Source: Streptomyces coryli (GTDB lineage Bacteria; Actinomycetota; Actinomycetes; Streptomycetales; Streptomycetaceae). From it: DNA of 47,503 nucleotides. Where the stretch lies: contig NZ_JAAKZV010000036.1 in the NCBI RefSeq assembly GCF_011044975.1, positions 1 to 47,503 of the forward strand. Reading direction: 5' to 3'. Under the pieces are notes generated by a model. That model was not told the origin of the DNA, did no database searches, and was given only the letters and a program-made list of their open reading frames with translations. Position numbers and translations under genes: made by a program. This document shows, piece after piece, positions 15,556 through 21,782 of this stretch (positions are counted from its first letter, which is position 1; every line of letters starts with the position of its first letter).

Positions 15556-16884
15556 CTACGAGCTGCGCTGGGTGGTGGACAGGCCGAGCGCCTTCAGGTC
15601 CGGCATGGTGCCGTCCTGGGCCTTGCGCACGGCGCCGAGGATGGAGCCGGCGCCGCCGCCGGCCTGCGCGAAGCCGTCCTGCATGACGCGCTGGGTGGCG
15701 GTCATGCGCGGGCCCCAGAGCCAGCCGTCGCGGATCGTGTCGGCCTGCTCCCGGAAGAGGGTGTAGATGTCCTGGCCCCGGTAGTACTCCTCCGGGAAGG
15801 CCTTGCGGCCGACGTCGACGAGGCCGGGCGCGGCCGGGTACTGGCTGCTGGCGCCGCTGGAGAGGCGGGCCTTGAGCGCGTCCGGGTGCGAGACCTGCCA
15901 CTCGATGAACTCCATGGCCGCCTCGGGCTGCCTGCTGTCCTTGGTGACGGCGAAGGTGGAGCCGCCGTGGGTGCCGACGGTCGGCCGGTCCGTATCCCAC
16001 TGCGGCAGCGGTGCGACGCGCCAGCGCCCCTTGGCGCCGGGGTGGGCGGACATCTGGGCGCCGGCGTCCCAGGCGCCGGTGAGCCGGGTCAGGACGAGAC
16101 CGTCGCCGATCTGCGCCTTGTGCTGGTTGCTCTCGCTGCCGTTGGCGAAGACCAGGTCCTCGTCGAGCATGCGCTGCCAGTACGCGGCGACCTTGCGGGT
16201 GGGGGCGTCGGCGAGGGAGACGTTCCAGGCGCCGTCGCGGGTGTCGAACCACTGCGCCCCGGCCTGCCACGCGTACGCGGCGAACTGCATGCCGCCGTCG
16301 GTGGGGAAGAGCACCAGCCGCCGCTGCCGGGACTTGCGGCGCACGGTGCGGGCGGCCTCGGCGAACTCGTCCCAGGTGCGCGGCACCTCCAGGCCGAGCT
16401 CCTCGAAGAGGTCGGTGCGGTAGTGCAGCACCATCGGCTCCACGTCGAGCGGCACGGAGTAGGTCCGCTTCTCGAAGGTGGTGAGGGCGAGCGTCTGCGG
16501 CAGCAGCTTGCGCCGCAGCCCGGCGCCCATCAGATCGGTGATGTCGCGGGCGACGCCGTCGATGGCGAAGCCGGGGACCTGCGGGTATTCGATGGTGGCG
16601 ACGTCGGGTGCGTTGCCGGCGCGGGCGGCGTTGCTCAGCTTGGCGTAGCCGCCCTGGCCGCCGGAGGGGATCTGCTGGAAGTCGACCTGGATGCGGTCGT
16701 GGGTGCGGTTGAAGGCGTCCACCACCTCCTGACTGCCGCGCAGCGCGGACCAGAAGGTGATGCGTACGGCACCGCCGGTGCGGGCCGTGGTGCTGCTGCC
16801 GCCGGAACAGGCGCCCAGCGCACCGGCCGCCAGGGGGGCGGCAGTTGCGGCGAGCAGGGTACGGCGGCTGGGTCGACCGGGCAT
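15556..16884 (-). CDS. Extracellular sugar-binding lipoprotein (CUT1)
   Basis: A 442-residue solute-binding protein. The N-terminus has paired arginines (SRRTLLAA), a hydrophobic stretch and a lipobox ending at C26 (GALGAC), so it is a lipid-anchored, possibly Tat-exported protein on the outer face. The fold markers of cluster-1 sugar-binding proteins are visible (ITFWSALRGSQEVVDAFN at the start of the mature part; VPLDVEPMVLHYRTDLFEEL, then RTWDEFAEAA). GGGAGG precedes the ATG at 16884. It captures the oligosaccharide for the two permeases downstream. Expression probably starts from the promoter in the 92-bp gap after the regulator gene, which holds repeated GCGGTCAA boxes. Confidence 0.92.
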   Translation of the reverse strand: MPGRPSRRTLLAATAAPLAAGALGACSGGSSTTARTGGAVRITFWSALRGSQEVVDAFNRTHDRIQVDFQQIPSGGQGGYAKLSNAARAGNAPDVATIEYPQVPGFAIDGVARDITDLMGAGLRRKLLPQTLALTTFEKRTYSVPLDVEPMVLHYRTDLFEELGLEVPRTWDEFAEAARTVRRKSRQRRLVLFPTDGGMQFAAYAWQAGAQWFDTRDGAWNVSLADAPTRKVAAYWQRMLDEDLVFANGSESNQHKAQIGDGLVLTRLTGAWDAGAQMSAHPGAKGRWRVAPLPQWDTDRPTVGTHGGSTFAVTKDSRQPEAAMEFIEWQVSHPDALKARLSSGASSQYPAAPGLVDVGRKAFPEEYYRGQDIYTLFREQADTIRDGWLWGPRMTATQRVMQDGFAQAGGGAGSILGAVRKAQDGTMPDLKALGLSTTQRSS

Positions 16885-16941
16885 GAGGGCCTCCCGCGGC
16901 TCATCGTCGGAGACACGGGAATCCTGACCGCCTGAACGGGT

Positions 16942-16982
16942 GCGGTCAATATACCGATCAGAAGAACTTGAAGCGGTCAAAC
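16942..16982 (-). promoter_or_regulatory. Promoter/operator of the sugar-uptake operon
   Basis: The gap before the binding-protein gene has two direct GCGGTCAA boxes (16942-16949 and 16973-16980) spaced 31 bp, three helical turns. On the minus strand TATATT (near 16950) could be a -10. The longer box GAAGCGGTCAAAC (16970-16982) recurs as GAAGCGTTCAAAC before the regulator gene, 12 of 13 matching. Probable operators of the local regulator. Confidence 0.5.
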
Positions 16983-18077
16983 AGTCATTGGCGCCTGAGT
17001 GGAGCCCCGCACCTCGAGCTTCGGCAGCAGTTCGAGCCGCCCCGCGGGCGGCGCCCCGCCGTCCTTGCCGCCCCGCCCCAGCCGCCGCAGCAGCAGCTCG
17101 GCGGCCATCCGGCCGACCTCCGCCTTGGGCGGGGCCACGGCGGTGAGCGGCGGGTTGCCGAGGGCGGCGACCACATCGTCGTACGCCACCACCGAGCAGT
17201 CCTGCGGCACCTTCAGGCCGGCGTCGGCGAGCTGCTGCACCAGCATCAGCGCGTCCACGTCGCCGTGCAGGATCGCCGCGGTGGCGCCGCGTTCGCGCAG
17301 CAGCGCGGCGAGTTCGACCGGGGTGCCGGGGCCGTAGTCGGGGGCGGCGTCGGGCGCGCTGTAGATGACGTCCCAGGTCTCGCCACCGCTGCGGTCCGCG
17401 GCGATGGCGGCGAAGGCGGCCCGTACGGCGCGGGCCGTCGGGCTGTCGTCGCGGGCGGCCAGCACGATGCGGCGGTGGCCGAGCCGCAGCAGGTGGTCGA
17501 CGGCCAGGTGCACGCCGTACCAGTGGTCGGAGCAGACGGAGTCCATGGCGTGCAGCACGCTGCCGGGCCGGGGGCGGCGCTCCATCAGCACGGCGGGCAC
17601 ATCGGCGGTCGCGGCGGCGAGCCAGTCGTAGTCGCCCTCCTCGGCCTCGTAGCTGCGCCACCGCGGGGCGATCAGCAGCCCGCGGACGCCGTCCGCCAAC
17701 GCCCGCTCCACGATGGGCCGTTCGGTGCCCGGCGCCTGCGGCGCGATCAGCAGCGCGGGCCGTACGCCGGCGGCCTGCAGCACCTCGCGGGCGCCGTTCA
17801 TGGTCTCGTAGAGATACGCGTGCCGCTCCGGCACCACGATCCCCACCGTCCCGCCGGGCGGCTCCGCGGCCGGCTCCGCCCGCTGCACCGGCACTACGGA
17901 CCGGGCCACCCCGTGCCCCCGCCGCAGCTTCCCGTCGCGCGTCAGATCCTCGACGTCGCGCCGGACCGTGATGATCGAGACCTCGAGATCACTCGCCAGC
18001 TCCGTCAGCCGCACCTCCCCGCGCGCCTGCACCGTCGCGAGTATCCGCCGCCGCCGCACATCCGCAGCCTCCCGCAT
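16977..18077 (-). CDS. Hybrid regulator: DeoR-type HTH plus LacI-type sensor
   Basis: A 366-residue repressor-like protein. Residues 1-60 are a DeoR winged helix-turn-helix (RRRRILATVQARGEVRLTEL, then SIITVRRDVEDL). Residues about 75-355 are a LacI/GalR periplasmic-binding-like sensor (TVGIVVPERHAYLYETMNG; VNHLLRLGHRRI-like segment at VDHLLRLGHRRIVLAARDD; VVAYDD; PPLTAV). The domain mix is known in actinomycetes but is not the standard LacI layout. GGAGG lies about ten bases before the ATG at 18077. It is the first gene of the sugar operon and shares a 13-bp box upstream with the binding-protein gene, suggesting autoregulation and control of uptake, released by the imported sugar. Confidence 0.88.
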   Translation of the reverse strand: MREAADVRRRRILATVQARGEVRLTELASDLEVSIITVRRDVEDLTRDGKLRRGHGVARSVVPVQRAEPAAEPPGGTVGIVVPERHAYLYETMNGAREVLQAAGVRPALLIAPQAPGTERPIVERALADGVRGLLIAPRWRSYEAEEGDYDWLAAATADVPAVLMERRPRPGSVLHAMDSVCSDHWYGVHLAVDHLLRLGHRRIVLAARDDSPTARAVRAAFAAIAADRSGGETWDVIYSAPDAAPDYGPGTPVELAALLRERGATAAILHGDVDALMLVQQLADAGLKVPQDCSVVAYDDVVAALGNPPLTAVAPPKAEVGRMAAELLLRRLGRGGKDGGAPPAGRLELLPKLEVRGSTQAPMTV

Positions 18078-18107
18078 CCCCGCCCCTCCTCCCGCGCACT
18101 GACGTTC

Positions 18108-18120
18108 GTTTGAACGCTTC
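18108..18120 (-). promoter_or_regulatory. Candidate operator before the sugar regulator gene
   Basis: GTTTGAACGCTTC on the plus strand (GAAGCGTTCAAAC on the minus) lies about 30 bp upstream of the regulator start. It matches the box at 16970-16982 at 12 of 13 positions and contains a TTCAAAC/GTTTGAA core. Confidence 0.5.
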
Positions 18121-18139
18121 GGCGACAGAATAGCGATCG

Positions 18140-18994
18140 TCAGCCGAAAGGATCCCGCTTGCGCCGGGAGGCGACGAAATAGCCGGCGAGCAGCCCGACG
18201 ATGAGGAAGGCCAGCCGGCCAGGGGCCGGTGGGGCGTCGGGCGGCGTGACGTAGCCGCCATCGGCGAGGCCCGCCGCCCGCTCGAAGTGGTTGAAGGCGC
18301 CGGGGAAGAGGGCCTCGTCGGCGCTGTACAGGGCCGGGAAGGCGAGCGGGCCCGCCAGCAGCGTGGATACGGCCCACTGGTCGGAGTGCTTGGCCTCGTG
18401 CTCCGAGAGCCTTCGCATCCGCGGTGAGGCCTGCTCGGTGCGCTGGTCCGTGAGGAAGACCGTTCCGTACATGGTGCCGCCGCGCGAGAAGCCGTCGTCC
18501 ATGACGACGGCCGTGGTGCCATTGCCCGCGCACTGGTACGCGGCGCCGCCTCTGGCCTCCCCGTAGAGCAACGCGGCGCCGGAGACGGGGGCGTTGATCA
18601 CCGTGCGCAGAGTCTGCCAGGCGCCGCCGCCCTGCTGCGGCGGCGGCGACGATTCAGCGGGGCGGGGCCCGTATACCCCGGTCTCGGGTGGCCATGAGGG
18701 CGCCGGCGCCGGACAGGCCCGCAGGTCCCCGGCAGCCGCGATGCCCGCGAACAGGCTTGCGCACACCAGCTGCACCACGGCCCCGGCCACGACGAGCGTC
18801 ACCCGTCGCCGCGTCGGCCGCTCGCCCCGGATCGTGCCGAATACCGCCAGCAGCAGCCCCAGCACCCCGCCGCACGCCAGGCACGCCGCCCACCAGGCCG
18901 CCGCTCTTCGACGCCGCCGGACCCCGACCGGAAATCTCCGGGTCGGTGGTCCGGCCGGGGATAATGGGCGCAGGGGCGGTGTCGTGGTCGCCAT
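18140..18994 (-). CDS. Membrane protein with HExxH metalloprotease-like motif; TTA codon
   Basis: A 284-residue membrane protein. It has two N-terminal helices (about 33-54 and 65-88), a roughly 165-residue domain, and a C-terminal helix (about 258-275) ending in RRKRDPFG. The domain contains H199-E-A-K-H203 (RRLSEHEAKHSDQWA), the zinc-protease HExxH pattern, followed by hydrophobic GPLAFPALYSADE and a possible third ligand E238 in NHFERAAG. This resembles uncharacterised HExxH proteins with an LGPLYLP-like segment after the motif. Function is inferred only. Codon 11 is TTA (18962-18964), rare in Streptomyces and dependent on bldA tRNA. GGAGAGGAG precedes the ATG at 18994; a longer frame exists upstream but lacks a ribosome site. 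Confidence 0.75.
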   Translation of the reverse strand: MATTTPPLRPLSPAGPPTRRFPVGVRRRRRAAAWWAACLACGGVLGLLLAVFGTIRGERPTRRRVTLVVAGAVVQLVCASLFAGIAAAGDLRACPAPAPSWPPETGVYGPRPAESSPPPQQGGGAWQTLRTVINAPVSGAALLYGEARGGAAYQCAGNGTTAVVMDDGFSRGGTMYGTVFLTDQRTEQASPRMRRLSEHEAKHSDQWAVSTLLAGPLAFPALYSADEALFPGAFNHFERAAGLADGGYVTPPDAPPAPGRLAFLIVGLLAGYFVASRRKRDPFG

Positions 18995-19112
18995 GGAGCT
19001 CCTCTCCTGGCCACGGCAGCGAGTCAAGACGAAAGCATCACGCTCCTATAACATAAGGGATTCGATTGGGACTCGGGGAGTGGGGTCCGCGTCGCTCCTC
19101 GTCACTCCTGGC

Positions 19113-19733
19113 TCATTCGAAGCGATCGGTCGCACCGGCCCCGTGCCGTACCACCTCCGCTTCCCCGCTGGAGAAGTCGATGACCGTCGTCGGCTCGGTG
19201 CCGCAGTCGCCGGAGTCGACCACCGCGTCCACGGCGTGGTCGAGCGCCTCCTTGATCTCCCAGCCCTGCGTCATCGGCTCCTCCTCCCCGGGCAGCAAGA
19301 GCGTGCTGGACAGCAGCGGTTCGTCCAGCTCGGCGAGGAGCGCCTGGGTGACGACATGGTCGGGGATGCGGACGCCGACGGTCTTCTTCTTCGGGTGCTG
19401 CAGCATCCGCGGCACCTCGCGGGTCGCCGGGAGGATGAAGGTGTAGCTGCCCGGCGTGGTCGCCTTGATGGCGCGGAACACGTCGTTGTCGATGTGCACG
19501 AACTGCCCGAGCTGCGCGAAGTCCCGGCAGACGAGCGTGAAGTGATGCTTGTCACCGAGCCCGCGGATGGTGCGGATGCGCTCGGTGCCGTCGCGGTTGC
19601 CGAGCCGGCAGCCCAGCGCGAAGCAGGAGTCGGTCGGATACGCCACCAGCGCACCGTCGCGGATGCTGTCCGCGATCTGGGCGATGGAGCGTGGTTGCGG
19701 ATTGTCGGGGTGAACGTCAAAGTACCTGGCCAC
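19113..19733 (-). CDS. YciO/YrdC/Sua5 family protein (threonylcarbamoyl-AMP synthase-like)
   Basis: A 206-residue cytoplasmic protein of the YrdC/Sua5/YciO fold. Family landmarks are [15 protein letters not shown], the lysine/arginine cluster [15 protein letters not shown], and [15 protein letters not shown] followed by [12 protein letters not shown]. The size and the KKKTVGVR segment favour the YciO branch. YrdC and Sua5 make threonylcarbamoyl-AMP for the t6A modification of tRNA; YciO relatives bind RNA or nucleotide but may not do the essential reaction, so the exact role is open. No TTA codon, unlike its neighbours on both sides. No operon partner is evident. Confidence 0.88.
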   Translation of the reverse strand: MARYFDVHPDNPQPRSIAQIADSIRDGALVAYPTDSCFALGCRLGNRDGTERIRTIRGLGDKHHFTLVCRDFAQLGQFVHIDNDVFRAIKATTPGSYTFILPATREVPRMLQHPKKKTVGVRIPDHVVTQALLAELDEPLLSSTLLLPGEEEPMTQGWEIKEALDHAVDAVVDSGDCGTEPTTVIDFSSGEAEVVRHGAGATDRFE

Positions 19734-19905
19734 AGCGGAAGCTTACGGTCCGCGCGGACGCCGCACCGGGCGGATGAGCGTAGATGAACACGTACAGCTG
19801 ACTGCTTGTCCCCTGCGCCCCACCGCCGGATACTCCCGACAGCGTTTGTCAGGGACACGCCGCGATCCGGTCGGCGTCCCGCAATCTCCGCCCAAGGAGG
19901 CCGAG

Positions 19906-20745
19906 TTGAGAACCAAGCGCACCATCCCCCTCTTAGCGGCCGCGTCTGCGCTGGTCGCGGCAGTAGCACTCACACTGCCGACGGCCCAGGCGGCACCCTC
20001 CGCCGAGCACCGCACCGCAGAAGCGCGGGCGGCCGTCGCGGCCGCCGACGTCCCGGGCACCGCCTGGGGCACGGACGGTCAGGGCCGCGTGCTGGTGACC
20101 GCCGACAAGTCGGTCAGCGGCGCCGAGCTGGCCAAGGTGAAGAAGGCGGCATCGAAGTACGGCGACACCGTCCGCATCGAGCGCACCAACGGCACCTTCC
20201 GCACCCTGCTGCGCGCCGGCGACGCCATCTACGGCGGCGGCTACCGCTGCTCGCTGGGCTTCAACGCCCGCAGCGGCAGCACGTACTACCTGCTCACCGC
20301 CGGACACTGCACGAACGCGGCGAGCACCTGGTACACCAACTCCGCGCGCACGACCCAGATCGGCCCGCGCACGGGCACCAGCTTCCCCGGCAACGACTAC
20401 GGCATCGTCCGCTACGCCAACACCTCGCTCAGCCACCCCGGCGGCTTCACCGTCGCCGACGCCTATGTGGGCGAGCGCGTGACCCGGCGCGGCTCCACGA
20501 CCGGCACCCACACCGGCACCGTCCGGGCGCTGAACGTGACCGTCCGTTACGCCGAGGGCGCGGTGTACGGCATGATCCAGACGAACGTCTGCGCCGAGCC
20601 CGGCGACTCCGGCGGCCCGCTGTACGACGGCACCCGGGCCCTGGGCATCACCTCCGGCGGCAGCGGCAACTGCTCCTCCGGCGGCACCACCTTCTTCCAG
20701 CCGGTACGGGAGGCGGCGAACCGCTACGGCGTAACGATCTACTGA
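19906..20745 (+). CDS. Streptogrisin-like secreted serine protease; TTA codon
   Basis: A 279-residue preproprotease of family S1E, close to Streptomyces griseus protease B in layout. It has a signal peptide (about 1-29, ending AQA), a propeptide of about 75 residues, then a mature chymotrypsin-like domain from about residue 103 ([17 protein letters not shown]). The catalytic triad is H134 (TAGHC), D164 (GNDYGIVRY) and S235 ([10 protein letters not shown]), with paired cysteines at C115/C135 and C229/C256. The start is the TTG at 19906 with AAGGAGG five bases upstream; the upstream open frame lacks both ribosome site and signal-peptide character. Codon 10 is TTA (19933-19935), so translation probably needs the bldA leucyl-tRNA. 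Confidence 0.93.
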   Translation: MRTKRTIPLLAAASALVAAVALTLPTAQAAPSAEHRTAEARAAVAAADVPGTAWGTDGQGRVLVTADKSVSGAELAKVKKAASKYGDTVRIERTNGTFRTLLRAGDAIYGGGYRCSLGFNARSGSTYYLLTAGHCTNAASTWYTNSARTTQIGPRTGTSFPGNDYGIVRYANTSLSHPGGFTVADAYVGERVTRRGSTTGTHTGTVRALNVTVRYAEGAVYGMIQTNVCAEPGDSGGPLYDGTRALGITSGGSGNCSSGGTTFFQPVREAANRYGVTIY

Positions 20746-20759
20746 CGCCGACCGATTGC

Positions 20760-20796
20760 GCCCGGGGCGCGGGGATCACGGTCCCGCACCCCGGGC
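20760..20796 (+). terminator. Strong hairpin after the protease gene
   Basis: A 14-bp inverted repeat with one mismatch (GCCCGGGGCGCGGG at 20760-20773; partner at 20783-20796) and a 9-nt loop begins 15 bp after the protease stop. Confidence 0.75.
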
Positions 20797-20807
20797 GCCA
20801 CTATGCC

Positions 20808-20886
20808 CGCTCGCGAGAGTCCAAGCCCGGTCTCCGCTCGCGAGAGTCCCAACCCCGGGCTGCGCTCCCGAGAGTCCAAGCCCCGG
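20808..20886. repeat. Three tandem imperfect repeats, 27-28 bp period
   Basis: The core CGCTCGCGAGAGTCCAAG recurs with small changes starting at 20808, 20835 and 20863, each followed by a CCCGG tract. The TCGCGA palindrome sits in the first two copies and is changed to TCCCGA in the third. The array lies between the protease terminator and the next secreted-protein gene. It could be a protein-binding array or a minisatellite. Confidence 0.7.
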
Positions 20887-20972
20887 ACCGGTTTCGTCCA
20901 TGGCGGCGGTGCACGGCGCCGAGTACAACGACCCACGCGCCACTTCCACCCCCCACATGAGACGAGGCCCCC

Positions 20973-21734
20973 ATGCCCCGATCCCGGACCCTCCGCCGCA
21001 GCCTGCTCGCCGCCGCGGCCGCAGGGCTGTTACTGACCGTCCCCCAGACCGCGCAGGGCGCCGTGGGCGGCGGGAACGTCCTGGTCAACTGGTCCCTCCC
21101 CGGCACCCCCGCCGACGGCCTTTCCAACCTCACCTTCCCGATCACGGTGCACCCGGAGACGGCCCACAAGGCCGGCATCTACTTCGCCCAGCAGTACGAC
21201 TTCGCCAACGCCATGGGCTACACCGGCCTCCAGCCCCGCGAGAACTCCGGCGGCAACGAACGCCTCTCCGCCCGCTTCTCCACCTTCACCGAGGGCGCCA
21301 CCACCTCCGACCCCCTCTGCCACGAGGGCGCCGACGGCGGCCCCGGCGTCACCTGCGCCGTCGACTTCGACGCGGTCTACGGCCACCGCTACGACATCAA
21401 GGTCGAACGCACCGGCACCAACACGTGGTCCGGCACCGCCACGAACACGGTCAACGGCGACTCCCACCACCTCGGCACCTGGACCCTCCCCGAAGGCAGC
21501 GGCAACCTGAAGGGCACCCAGGTCGGCTTCGTCGAGTACTACCTAGCCATCCCCAGCTGCGCCGAAATGCCCCGCTCCGCCGTGACCTTCGGCGGCCCGA
21601 CCTCGACAGACGCGGGCGGCCTCAGCGGCACGACGCGAGCGAGCCACGAATACGCGGACTGCGTGGGCGAGGGCAACTACCAGGCCGAAAACGACGGTTC
21701 CGGCACCCACGTAACCCGGGGCTTCGTGTCCTGA
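20973..21734 (+). CDS. Secreted protein, DUF3472-like; TTA codon
   Basis: A 253-residue exported protein. It has a signal peptide (about 1-29: RRSLLAAAAAGLLLTVPQTA, cleavage near QGA) and a beta-rich mature domain. The stretch KAGIYFAQQYDFANAMGYTG, with GLQ next and RFSTFTEG later, resembles DUF3472, secreted proteins of unknown function; the match is from memory and moderate. Four cysteines could form two disulfides. GAGACGAGG lies before the ATG. Codon 20 is TTA (21030-21032), so expression should depend on the bldA tRNA, as for the protease upstream and the kinase fusion downstream. Probably an extracellular developmental-stage protein. Confidence 0.75.
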   Translation: MPRSRTLRRSLLAAAAAGLLLTVPQTAQGAVGGGNVLVNWSLPGTPADGLSNLTFPITVHPETAHKAGIYFAQQYDFANAMGYTGLQPRENSGGNERLSARFSTFTEGATTSDPLCHEGADGGPGVTCAVDFDAVYGHRYDIKVERTGTNTWSGTATNTVNGDSHHLGTWTLPEGSGNLKGTQVGFVEYYLAIPSCAEMPRSAVTFGGPTSTDAGGLSGTTRASHEYADCVGEGNYQAENDGSGTHVTRGFVS

Positions 21735-21782
21735 GCTGCCGTAAGCTGGCTGTCTCGCCGGAGACGGGGTGCGGCGCAGGGG

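Noticed and set aside
20808-20886. Possible CRISPR array.
   Set aside because: Only three units, directly abutting with no spacers and no cas genes; a simple tandem repeat.
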